A stretch of 64,000 nt of DNA from Cloeon dipterum (taxonomy: Eukaryota > Arthropoda > Insecta > Ephemeroptera > Baetidae). A model generated the notes under the pieces. The model saw only the letters and a list, made by a program, of their open reading frames with translations, made no database searches and was not told the origin of the DNA. The first letter of the stretch is position 1, and every line of letters begins with the position of its first letter. This document shows positions 50,201-59,931 of this stretch, piece by piece. The DNA is taken from the NCBI RefSeq assembly GCF_949628265.1, contig NC_088788.1, positions 1,612,001 through 1,676,000 of the forward strand, read 5' to 3'. The translations under genes were made by a program, and so were the position numbers.

Positions 50201-53200
50201 CATATGGTTTTGGCGGGAAAAAAGTTCGCACGTCGCACTCGACCTTTTGGTCAGAAAAAACACCAATTATACCTAATTCGACCCTCAGGAATCGATTGGT
50301 GGGCTCAGAAACTTTGTCAGAGATGGTTTTTAACTAAATTTTTTGATTTCCAACCTGGAAAATACTTTTGTAAGAAGGGCGCGACACGCCACGCAATTTT
50401 GTTTCACTCACCGTCGCAGCTGTAGATGCCGTAGTGCTTTCCGGAGCTGCGGTCGCCGCAGACTTTGCACGGGATGTCGAGCAGACGATCTCCTGACGAG
50501 CACCAAAATCATGTTAGCACATGCAAATTTCCTCTTTGCCTCCAATGAGCTTAATTGAACCAAGATGCAATCAAATTTGAATACGTTATTCGCCGCTGGA
50601 TTACGCGTCAAAATGCAAATTGCAAAATATTCAACACTAGGGCAGACGCAGACTAAAACACAGCAGGGATTTCCTCAAAATATTTGTGTCACGCGTAAAT
50701 TATTATATAAAATTAGAGCTTCTGCATTCATTAACAGGCCAACAATTCAGTACAATTTGCATTGTTAGCAAGAGCAAGTTGGTTTATTGTTAGTGGAGTT
50801 TAGTAATTTCGCTTGATTTTTCCACCGGGGTCCAGGTTGTGGTCTGTGTTGGTTCCCGCCGGTCAGAAGTCAATATGGCGTCGAAATAATGGAGGACAAT
50901 CCAGTCGGCTAGTCAGAAGCGTCGAAAAAGGGGCGTGCCGACGTAATAATTTCTTTCCCGCGTATTTTGTTACATTTCCATTGGCCTGATGTGCCATCTA
51001 ACGGTCGATTCGCCAATTACCGGGCTAATCAGCTGTCAAAAAACCAAATAACAACAACAATATTCATTGTGCTGACTCTACCAGACGCCATATTAATCTG
51101 CGCGTGAAGTGAATCTGGTTTAAAAAAGCCATTTAATTGTATTATTAAGTAAATTAAAGGATTTAATTGATATGACTGGCATGAAAAAACATTGGAAACT
51201 TTAAATAATTAAATTTCTTTTCTTGATTTGAAAATCATCTTGAAATAGAATTTATACTGTCAACGGATCGAATTTACCGATTAAATGTTCACAATCAGAA
51301 GTTAAAATATTTTAATAATTAATTTCGCTTCGAAATATGAGAAATAATTCACATGTTGCAAAATCACAAAGGCCAAATGCACGGACGTATATTATGTAGC
51401 GGCAGTAATTTGATTAAATGTTTACTCTGGCTGTAGCTAATGTTGGCACAAGCAAAATATTATTGTTGCAAGCCGCGCTGCTTTTTATTTCGCAAATTTC
51501 GGCCGAGCTGCGCTGTTGTGAATGGAATATGCGCGTCCAATTACTCTGCCTATCGTGTTGGTGCACGGAATTATTGTTGTTCGCTGCTGTCAGCGCCGCT
51601 GTAAATTTGGTTTGCTAATAAATCAACAGAGTAACTGCGCCTGCAGATAGATTAGCATCAGAGCAAACAACGATACCCACCGACCGACCGACCGACCGGC
51701 CGGACACCGCTATTTTGCTAATAAGTTTGCGCGCAAATACAGCCTGATTGTCTGCTCTTTTGCCACGTTTTCGCTGTGCGGGGTTGTGGCTAATAGTCTA
51801 CAGGATTTCCTGTTTAATTAGATTTATTTTGTACATTTAATTAGTAATAAAAGTCAGGAATTTTATCATTTATTTTGTGATTATTTTCTCAATTTAGGGA
51901 ATTTAAATAATTTTATGTTTGAATTAAATCAGATTTGAGTTTAAGGGGTTGGTAATTTGACACGTCCCTTATTGATGGTCTCAGCACAAGCGGAAATTAA
52001 GGTTGACAAACGTAAATATTTGGATTGAATTAATTTAGGCAAATTGTTAATGTTGAGGAAGTTGAGGGGAATGCAACCTGCGCGACCATGCTGTCCGACG
52101 CGTTGCCTAGCTCTTAATTTTTAACTTCATACCGATGAACTCTTAATTATTATTTTTGGACCTTTTTTATTTATTTTAGTTCACCAGTTTTATAAACCAT
52201 CAGTGTTTGAAGCCGCCAACAGATGGCGCCACCGCATAATTTCGTAATAAAGTTAATTTTAATTAACTTCCGCTGCAATTTCAGACTCAATCCTGCTGTT
52301 ATGCATTCTTTACTTAATTTACTTTATTTTGACGTTCTGAAAACCAAAATCGGTTAAGCCAATCGCCGTAGAATCGCGAAAAACTATTTTTTGAAATTTA
52401 AAATATTTTCCCACGTTTCTACGGCGAATGGCTGGACTAATTTTGGTTTTCAGCACGTCAAAATAAAGAAAATTAAGTGAAGAATGCACAGTATCAGAAT
52501 TGAGTCTCGAAATCAAAGTGGAAATAATTTAAAATTAAATTAATTACAAAAGTAAGCCATGGCGCCATCTGTTGGCGGCTTAGAACACTGAGGTTTTATG
52601 CAGCTGGTGAATTTCTTGTGATTAATTTGGAAAACTGCAGTTTCAGAGAATAAATAGGCGTTTTTTTACCGAAATTTAGTTGGGTTTAAACGGTTTTTAG
52701 TCATTTAGATGTCGTTTCAGCCCAGCTTTCAGGTGTTTACTGTAAAAATTAAGCATTTTTACAGAAGAGCAACACATTTAAGTTCAAATTTCAAGATATT
52801 TGCCATTTTTAAGGAGAACCTTACGAAATTTATAAACTAAAAAATACATTAAATAATTAAAAATATGTCAAAATTGTAATTTTCAAAGATTTTTGAATAA
52901 TTTAAAAATTTTAAAACATCTCCTTAGCTTGAAAATTGAAATGAAAATTTTCTAAAAATTCTAGAACAGAATTCCGACTCTTTTAACAGGTCTAACCTAC
53001 ATTTTCATAAGAAAAAAACCATACATAGACTAAATCTATAAAACAAATTCATGAGTAAAATTTCCAAGCGTGAAAATTAAAATAATATACTCATTTTTCT
53101 TTAGTTTTGTTGGCTTTAGACTAATTTTAGACGCCTATCAGACGCTCTTAGATGGTTTTAGCATCTTTAGACGGTTAAAATAGAATAAAATCACAGTCCC

Positions 53201-53424
53201 GCACCGATTGGAAGCTCAGAAAAATAGTCAATCATCTAAAATTGACATTTTGCATCTCTTGAGCGTATTTTAATCACGTTACATTCAAATACAAAATTTC
53301 GAATGAATAAATTCGGCAGTGGATTCTATTCTGAAGGAATTTCCACAGTACAGAGCAGAATAATTTATTGCCAAGAGATATAAATAATTAAAATTAAGAT
53401 TTTGGTAGACTGACCTGTGCCCAT
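41272..53424 (-). CDS. dsf: Nuclear receptor dissatisfaction (NR2E, tailless subgroup)
   Basis: An orphan nuclear receptor; in Drosophila it acts in neurons controlling sexual behaviour. Exons: 53415-53424, 50412-50492, 49423-49584, 44567-44871, 42861-42977, 42288-42371, 42072-42227, 41932-42013 and 41272-41522. All are GT-AG with matching phases, giving 415 residues. The protein begins [18 protein letters not shown]. The DNA-binding domain has P-box CDGCSG and a second finger with nine residues between its first two cysteines ([11 protein letters not shown]), the dsf-type spacing. [12 protein letters not shown], a Pro-rich hinge of about 90 residues, and a tailless-like ligand-binding domain follow ([44 protein letters not shown]), with C-terminal [19 protein letters not shown]. 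The hinge is much shorter than in Drosophila (whole protein about 690 residues there). Introns hold repeats of families A, B, C, D, E and H. The poly(A) signal is uncertain, possibly 40839-40844. Confidence 0.95.
43229..43545. mobile_element. Family D fold-back repeat, copy D1 (dsf intron 4)
   Basis: The left end carries CGATTCTTGAGGGTC, resembling the family A terminus. Then come an AACCGTTAATTTTGGCGGTT block and a CAGCGCCACAGTGGCAGC / TGTCACTGTGGCGCTGCTG inverted pair centred near 43478. The right outer arm appears truncated. It is non-coding. Confidence 0.75.
44103..44485. mobile_element. Family A fold-back element, copy A5 (dsf intron 4)
   Basis: About 383 bp. Both E2F-type words and both NRF1-like words are intact. 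The inner arms extend as a long inverted repeat including AAAATTAACGTATTTGCGAG. The right end reads GACGATCTTTAA. It lies 81 bp beyond the splice donor of dsf exon 4. Confidence 0.9.
45245..45590 (+). repeat. Dispersed repeat family H, diverged copy H2 (dsf intron 3)
   Basis: Shares GGAATGATACTG, ATTTTCGAGAAAATTGGCG, GAGAGNACTCNATC and AAGAAAACATGGTTAAGCGC-type blocks with the other H copies at lower identity. Confidence 0.5.
45675..46037 (+). repeat. Dispersed repeat family C, copy C5 (dsf intron 3)
   Basis: Nearly full length, running from GAGATGATTCTCGAATAAAT to TTCTCACCCCAGAAGCG. It is the closest match to C2 at 9788-10145. Confidence 0.75.
46185..46680. promoter_or_regulatory. CpG-rich island inside dsf intron 3
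   Basis: About 500 bp of GC- and CpG-rich sequence set in AT-rich DNA, starting with a GAGAGAGGCGAGAGAGGGCG tract. Open frames on both strands across it are composition artefacts with no family match. It could be an alternative dsf promoter, an enhancer or the promoter of a non-coding RNA. Confidence 0.35.
46735..47010 (+). repeat. Dispersed repeat family H, copy H3 (dsf intron 3)
   Basis: Clear collinear similarity to 26873-27200: CATCCCTTAGGATTCAG, CTGTCTCCTTACTTGAAATC, TTTGGACAGATCTCGACCAG and GTGGAGAAAATTGGC. Confidence 0.65.
47396..47784. mobile_element. Family A fold-back element, copy A6 (dsf intron 3)
   Basis: About 389 bp, closest to A5: both share inner AAAATTAACGTATNTGCGAG arms. 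The left E2F-type word has one change (CCCGCTAAAA); the right one is intact. Both NRF1-like words are intact. Confidence 0.9.
48207..48226 (+). repeat. (GA)n tract in dsf intron 3
   Basis: A GAGAGA run in a moderately GC-rich stretch that includes initiator-free, non-coding sequence. GAGA tracts are often bound by GAGA factor in insects. Confidence 0.7.
49964..50331. mobile_element. Family A fold-back element, copy A7 (dsf intron 2)
   Basis: About 368 bp, with both E2F-type words intact. The left NRF1-like word is intact; the right has one change (ACGCAAGCGC). It makes up nearly half of the 827-bp intron and ends about 80 bp from the donor of the exon encoding the first zinc finger. Confidence 0.9.
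50815..51080 (+). mobile_element. Family E repeat, copy E3 (dsf intron 1)
   Basis: Contains GGTTCCCGCCGGTCAGAAG, CAATATGGCGTCGAAATAAT, GGTCGATTCGCCAATTACCG and CTAATCAGCTGTC. It ends near ATATTCATTGTGCTGAC and is non-coding. Confidence 0.8.
51680..51697 (+). repeat. (CCGA)n short tandem repeat
   Basis: Four CCGA units followed by CGGCCGG, in dsf intron 1. Confidence 0.75.
52180..52612. mobile_element. Family B fold-back element, copy B5 (dsf intron 1)
   Basis: About 433 bp between TTCACCAGTTTTATAAACC and GGTTTTATGCAGCTGGTGAA. Both CTCF-like words are intact: CAACAGATGGCGC near 52217, and GCGCCATCTGTTG near 52562. It is non-coding. Confidence 0.9.
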
Positions 53425-53870
53425 CCTGCGGACGCGTTGGCTGCCGAAGAAGAGCTGGGGCTGTTGGGGCGGGGGCGGCGGGCCCGTCGGGAATCGAACC
53501 CAGCAGGTGTCGGCCGCGGACAGCTTAATTTTGGCTCGCGCGTCGCCTGGCTCGGTCGAAAAGTTGCAGAGCTGGGTGTCGGTCGGTGGGCGAATGCGAG
53601 CGCAAAGCCGCCGGAAACAGGTGGAGGCAGCGAGGGGCGGGGCCTGGGGCGGCCGGGGCCGCCCCCATTGGCCCGGCCGCTGCCTTTTGCGCCGAGCGTG
53701 CCACTTTTTCGCCGGCTCATGGGACGGTCGCTTTGTTACAAAGGTAGCCAAGACGCGCGCCGCCAGCCAACTTGTGAAGATGTGACGCCATGCTCGCCGC
53801 CCCCGCCCCCCGCCGCCCCCGCAGCCAACCCTAATTCCACCTTCCAGATTGCAGCTCTCTGCGTCTAAAA
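53425..53870 (-). promoter_or_regulatory. GC-rich 5' UTR/promoter region of dsf
   Basis: Immediately upstream of the dsf ATG the sequence is strongly GC- and CpG-rich, ending near 53870. The frame of the ATG stays open upstream to about 53751. An N-terminal extension is therefore possible, but the MGTG start matches the known dsf start (MGTAGDR in Drosophila). No TATA box stands out. Confidence 0.45.
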
Positions 53871-54519
53871 ATTAGAGATAAAATTATTGCTTTTCTGTCT
53901 AAATTCGCAAAATTTCGGAAATGGAAGTAACTTCATTTCTGAAATTAAAAATATTTGAACAAAAAAATCATTTTACAGTTGTTTTGGCTCTACAGGGTTC
54001 TTTTCCTGCAGAATAAATTCCAAAACCACTAAATAACTTCTGGAGTCTGAATTACCTGATGTTGGAAATTTGTTAAAATTCACGCTCCATTTTCTAGATT
54101 CCCAAATATAGATAAAGATGTTTTTTACTTGAATTTATATGTGAAATATCAAAAGTAATCAGTACATTTTTAATTATACCCACTAAAATTTACTCTTTCT
54201 AAATAGCATCCATAGTTCAATATCTATTTTAATTAAATTGCTGAGTTTTATGCGATGCGCGTGCTAGCGAAATAGATGAGAATGCCAGCGAAATATTAAA
54301 ACGAGATGTTGTTCCAGGAACAGTAGAGTAAAAACTAAATTAATATCAGAAATTGGTTCCTGTTCGTTTCTAAGAATTGCCTCTTTTTTAGAGAAGTATA
54401 TTTACAGTTAATGGATGCTTTTAAACACACACAGTTTGGAGTTTGGACATTCATATTTTATACATAAAATTGCCTTTCTTATTTCTATATATGATAATCT
54501 CTATTTCTGTAGTATTTTT

Positions 54520-55310
54520 CAAATAGCCCCTGAATTTCATCGATTCTTAAGGGTCAAATTAGGCTTGACAGCCAAATTTCCCAATGGAAAATCCGTGACG
54601 ACGTGCAGAAAATCGGGGGAAAGATCACGGGAGGCCAGATTGAAACGATGCGCATATTTTGCGGCGGGAAATTTAAAATCGAAATATTAAATTGGCTTGG
54701 AAGATTTATCTTGAAAATAAGCTTCAGCAAAATGAATATTTTTGTTGTTATTTCTTTCCTAACAGCTGATTACGCCGGTAATTGGCGAATCGACCGTTAG
54801 ATGGCACATCAGGCTAAAGTAAATGTAACAAAATACGCGGGAATGAAATTATTAGATCACCACGCCTCTTTTTCGACGCTTCTGATTGGCCGCTGGACTG
54901 TCTCCCGATTTGCCTCCATTATTTCGACGCCATATTGAATTATTGCAGGCAAGAACCTACAAAAAGTGCCACAAAAACGCCACCAACCTATCAGGAATCT
55001 GGTTGGCTTATTGATGTAGCGATCGAGACAGCAGCGCCACAGCGACAGCCAGCGCAAATAAGTGACAAGTGCTAGCTGTCACTGTGGCGCTGCCTTCGCT
55101 TCAGAAAGCCAATCAGATCTCTGATTGGTCGTCATCTCACTTTTTGTCAGATTCAAACCTAAAACCGCCAAAAGTAACGGATTTTGTCGTTTCTGCCGAT
55201 TTTCTGCACGTCTTGTCGAATTTTCAACCGAGTGATTCGGTTATCTAACCTAATTAGACCCTCAGGAATCGATTGGCGCTGTAAAAAATGAAATTCCAGT
55301 ACCAAATGTT
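54520..55310. mobile_element. Family D fold-back repeat, copy D2, interrupted by a family E repeat
   Basis: The left end has ATCGATTCTTAAGGGTCAAA and the right end ACCCTCAGGAATCGATTGGC. The inner inverted pair is CAGCAGCGCCACAGCGACAG / TGTCACTGTGGCGCTGCC. The left arm is split near 54727-54955 by a family E copy. The right arm (55086-55310) gives the best view of the family: the AACCGCCAAAAGTAACGG block, then GACGTGCAGAAAATCGG on its reverse strand. Confidence 0.75.
54727..54955 (-). mobile_element. Family E repeat, copy E4, nested in D2
   Basis: Reverse orientation relative to E2 and E3: CAGCTGATTACGCCGGTAAT, GAATCGACCGTTAGATGGCA, CTTCTGATTGGCCG and TTATTTCGACGCCATATTGA. It inserted into family D, so it is the younger insertion. 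Confidence 0.8.
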
Positions 55311-55718
55311 CAAATTAAATTAAAAAACAAATCCTAGAGTGCATTTGAAATTATGCAAAACAACTTCTTCCCTTTTCCCAATGTTCCCAGTGATGTAAAA
55401 TGAAAATAAAACTTCAAGAACAGAAAAAAACCAATTATTTGATCCCCTTTCAGTCTGGAATTTCCTGGTTCTAGAGCAATATGGACATTACGTAATATTA
55501 TATATGTTCCCTTTCGCTCCGACGCATAAATAAAAGAAAGGCTGTGGGAATTTTTAATAGCACTCTAAATTTCGAACGTGGGATTGTTTGCGTTTTGATT
55601 TATACACGGTGTGGAAAAATAAAAGTGAAAATAAACTCTCGAGAGCAGCGGGCGTGGAGCTTGTTAAAACCGGTAATCCCGTTTGCGCCTCTTCAGCAGC
55701 AGTCCGCAGATTAGAAAC

Positions 55719-55736
55719 GGCGGCGGCGGCGGCGGC
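55719..55736 (+). repeat. (GGC)n trinucleotide tract
   Basis: Six GGC units in a GC-rich non-coding patch. Confidence 0.8.
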
Positions 55737-57589
55737 ATTTCAAAAGGGTTGAGTTAATTCTTTTGTCGTCGCTGCTGCGATGGATAAAAAAACGGGGGAG
55801 GCGGCGATCTTTCTTGGCAGCCTTTTTGTTTATTTACCGCGGCAGGACAAGAGCGTGCGTGCGTTTAGAGTTTTGTGAGAGGAAAACGTGCCCGAAGCGC
55901 GCGCGGCGGCGGCGATCGAGTGGAGTGACCCCCGAGCTGAAGAGCCAACCAGCAGTTCATCCCCCGACCCTCTCGGCTCCTTGCAAAAATAACAGCCGAT
56001 TCGATTTCTCGCGTCCGCTTTTTACACACTCCCTCCCTCTGCACTACCACTGCATACGGGGGATGATTTCTGATGGGGATGAGATGACAAGGGCTGAAAG
56101 AGCAAATCGCTTTCCGCCGCCGATCGAGATGATATAACCTTGGCGCGATTAAGTTTTCAGCCCGTCCGCCGCCTCCTCCCTTCTCGAGTGAATGGACAGA
56201 AAGCCGCCGCGTGAAAGTTGCTTTTAAATGTGCGAACATCACCACGCATTCCGCTCCGCCGTGGGATCGACGCACACTTCGCTTCGCTCTGGATAAGGAA
56301 TAAATTTGAACAGCTGAAATCTGCGTATTGAATTTATATTATAAATAACTATAATAATTTATGTGGTTCATTGTAATTAATTTCTTACTAAAGTTTTTTT
56401 CCAGAAAGTCATTTTGTAATTATTTCAAGCAAAATTAACGAAATTTACACTAGTTAGCAGCTGTGGAAAATATTTAGGTCAACGCCAAGAGTTTGACGAA
56501 ACATTTTTGAAGCTTTTTAAGATTTGTGAACTCCTTTTGGTTGAATTTCTAAAAAAGAGTGTTCATTAAATTCCTCTTTTCAAGTCAAATCCAATAAATA
56601 ACATATTTATGGTCATTGCGATTCAATTTTTGAAGATTTTTGTGCTTTTAAACATATCTGATTTATTTTAATCTCAAAAGTCCTTAAAAAGAAGTAAAAT
56701 TGGGTGAAAATTTTAGAGTGGTCCTCGCTTTTGATTAAAATAACTCAATTTGAAACAAAAAAAAGGATTTTTTAATTGAAAATCCTCTTTCTCTAGTTGT
56801 AGGAGTCGGAATTTTGACAAATCTGCTCACCAAAAATCAACTGAGAGCTCTAACAGGTGCCTTATTTATTTATTTAGTCATATTCGCACTTGAAAAATGG
56901 ATTTTTAATGATAAAAAGTTATTGGCGAGGTGTTAAAATGTTCGGCGGCGTTGGAAAAATCCAAAAAAGTTGCTCTGGAACCGATCTCAGGGTATGGTGC
57001 CCTGAAAAAGGTCGTCAGGGTAAATCAGGCGAAATTACTCACCAATACCTTTCATTTAAGACCTCGTGACTTCAAATCGGTACTCTCGTCGATTTAATAG
57101 ATAATTTTTCATCCCTCGAAAAACCCGTTTTTCAATTTTTGGACCACGTTTCATCGTGTTCAAAATTTATCTCCTTCCACAATTTGTAAGATAAATGGAC
57201 GAATTTGGTGCCAAAAGTCGCAGAATTAAATTCCACACAATTGTACCAGCCATTTTTGTGAATTTCAACCCTGAATTTTTTTAAAATCCATTTACAGGCA
57301 CCCAAGGGGTGAAAAAGCCGAACTTTTTCAACCCCAATATGAAAACTTCCCCTTTTAACTGCGGGAAAACATTTATTTCGACGGGGGAGGGGGTGCAGAA
57401 GCCGCCTTCGGTGGTATTGCTTTAAAAAACCTATTTTTAATTTTCCGAAATTTTATTTTTCCCATTTTACCGATAAAATCCAACTTCATCCAAGAGAGGA
57501 ATTAATTTTTGCGCTCTTCTTCTATTTTTTGATTGTAAAATTAATTTTCCAAGAAGCGCAAACATAGCAAACAGCTGGCAAATTAATCA

Positions 57590-58339
57590 GTGCTCGGAAC
57601 AAAGTCGGAAGGTAATCCGAAATCTGTGCTCGCCGCGTGTTTATTGTTCTTATTCTCTGCCTGTGAGCAGCCAAAGAGAGACATTTGCTCTTTTTTTGCG
57701 CAAAAAATCGATGAGATGGCAAAAGGGCAGGTGAAAGTTATATTTTTCTTTCGTTGTTTTAACAACCAGAAATGGACACTTCGCCAAAGCAAAAAACTCT
57801 TTTTATTTTTTCTCGAATTTTCCAGCTACTTTTTTATTTTCTCTCTGTCTCTGTCCGAAAAATGCAAATGGAGCCATATAGAGAAGAGAGCCGTGCAAAC
57901 AGAGCCACACAAAACTGGGGTTTCGCGCAGGAACAGTGGTAATCGCGTGGATTACAAATGTCGTTGCGGCGTCGAATTTCTCACTCTCGCACACACGCGT
58001 GGCGGAGGATCAGCGAGCGAGCGAGCAGAGGGAAAAACGACCAACAGCCTGATAAAAATTCCGTGTCAGGAAATACAAATAACACTTGGCAGTGTTCTTG
58101 CAAATCCCGCGCGCGCGTTGCAAAAGTCCCAGCAACTCTGCGCGCATTCGGTCCAACCGACAGCAGCGACGACAAAAAATAAGAGAGAAAGAGGTGATTT
58201 TTATTCTACGCGCCGATTGGCCGGAACCGGGGACGTGACACAAATTTTTATTATTAATTTATTAAAAATGATCAAAAAGGTTTTAATTTTATTGCTTTAT
58301 ATTTTTTGGTTTGAAACAAACATTGTCAACACCCTGTAG
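57590..58339 (+). CDS. Uncharacterised 249-codon open frame, coding status doubtful
   Basis: The longest open frame not explained by a recognised gene. Its start is hydrophobic (VLAACLLFLFSA from about residue 13), another hydrophobic stretch lies near residues 80-90, and a third is at the C-terminus (VLILLLYIFWF). I recognise no domain, and two Cys-containing clusters do not form a known motif. Composition drifts from Phe/Leu-rich to Ser/Arg-rich in step with local GC content, which suggests chance. It overlaps no repeat family. There is no clear poly(A) signal or promoter. More likely non-coding than a gene. Confidence 0.12.
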   Translation: MLGTKSEGNPKSVLAACLLFLFSACEQPKRDICSFFAQKIDEMAKGQVKVIFFFRCFNNQKWTLRQSKKLFLFFLEFSSYFFIFSLSLSEKCKWSHIEKRAVQTEPHKTGVSRRNSGNRVDYKCRCGVEFLTLAHTRGGGSASERAEGKTTNSLIKIPCQEIQITLGSVLANPARALQKSQQLCAHSVQPTAATTKNKRERGDFYSTRRLAGTGDVTQIFIINLLKMIKKVLILLLYIFWFETNIVNTL

Positions 58340-59568
58340 GTCATCAGATTAGGGTGAAAATTGCTGCAGGGGTTGCTTTGTCACACCCTAAAATATTTTG
58401 ATAAAATTCCTGAAATTGCCTTTTTACAGGGGCTCAAAGTTTGCTGTTTTTTAGGATTGATTTTCGAAAATTCACCAAATTTGACGCCAAATTTGGTGCC
58501 CTGTGTATTTCAAAGGTCAAGGTCACAAAAATCAGGTCAAAATGTTTAAAAAAATCAGGAGTTTCTCATTTCATTAAATTTCGGGAAAAATTCATGGCGT
58601 TGAAAATTCCCTTTATTTGAGAAAATCCAAGTAAAAGTTGCAAAAATGTGAATTTTACACCTTGAAAATTATGAGTTCTTTTAAATAAGGCATTTTTTGA
58701 GCAGATTTGATCTAAATTTAATTTAAAAAAATTAAATTTGACTCTTCGAGGTCATGGTAGGGGCCTGTCAGAAAATAAAAGAATAAATTTCCCCCTTTTG
58801 AACGATCTAAAGGAGTTTATTACCTTCCGTTAAATAATTTCTGTTAATTTTTTTGTGTCGTACGTCCCTTTTTCCGCGTCAGGAGGAAAAATAGGAAGCG
58901 GCGGTGCAGTGTGTGTGTGTGTCTTTCTATAGATATCGGGCGGGGATGAAAATGTGCGCGTGGTGAGAGCCATTACTGATGGCGAACATCAAAAATGTAT
59001 TGACAGAAGCCTTCAAGCTGTGTGATCTTCCATGCCTAACGGGGATAAAAAGCTTTTTTAAAAGCGACGAGCGAGCGTCAAGCGGAGAGGAAAGGGCACG
59101 TCGAATAAAAACGCCACGCGCGCGCCGCGCCGACCGGGTGAAATGAATTGTGAAAAAATTCGCCTTCGCTCGGCAAATCCCGACAATTTTCCATTTATTT
59201 GATGTGTCTTCAAACACTGAGAGCTGTGCGCTAATTAACTGGAAAAAGCTTTATTACCCCTTTTCACCCTGCACTCGCCCACACCGCCCTTCGTCGAGGA
59301 ATGACGACGCATTTTTATTCTTTTTATACTCGTCTCTCCTGTATTATCTGATTTTAATATTTAAAAAAAAACACTAACTCTTGAATAGGTAGTGTTAATG
59401 TGGTTTTATGATAATTGAAAAGTATTTATTAATTGTTACAATTAGGAGAAAATTTGATTAGAATGAAATAAATTGAAAATAACACCTTGGTAAAATTTTA
59501 ATTTTAAAATTCTTTGCTAATTTAAAATATTTTCCATTGAATGCGGGCTTTAGACATTCAGACAAATT

Positions 59569-59931
59569 AAAGACCGTCTCTGACGAAGTTTCTGAGCACA
59601 CCAATCGATTCCTGAGGGTCGAATTAGGTAAAGTGGATGTTTTTTCCGTTAAAAAAGTGCAGCGCGACGTGCGAACTTTTTTCCCGCCAAAACAAATGAA
59701 TGCGAGAAGAGCGCACGCGTCACAGCTGGTTTGAGCGCACCACCTGTACGAATGACTCCTTTGTCAGACCCAGCATGACGCATGCGCACATCTCGCATTC
59801 ATTTTGTTTTGGCGGGAAAAAAAGTTCGCACGACATACTGGTCATTTTTCTCCGAAAAAACATCCACATTACCTAATTCGACTCTCAGGAATCGATTGGT
59901 GGGTTCAGAAACATCGTCAGAGACAGTCTTT
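59569..59931. mobile_element. Family A fold-back MITE-like element, copy A8
   Basis: About 363 bp, flanked by ATTAAAGACC and AGTCTTTAAC. Both E2F-type words and both NRF1-like words are intact. It is closest to A1: both share the GAAGAGCGCACGCGTCACAG block. Confidence 0.9.

Noticed and set aside
41272..53424. Assignment of the nuclear receptor to tailless or NR2E3 rather than dsf
   Set aside because: The P-box CDGCSG with [11 protein letters not shown] and the nine-residue spacing [11 protein letters not shown] fit dsf; tailless has CDGCAG and shorter spacing, and NR2E3 differs at CNGCSG.
53485..53515. tRNA-like T-loop word (minus strand GGGTTCGATTCCCG)
   Set aside because: No matching acceptor stem, D arm or anticodon arm in the preceding 70 bases; it lies in the GC-rich dsf promoter region.
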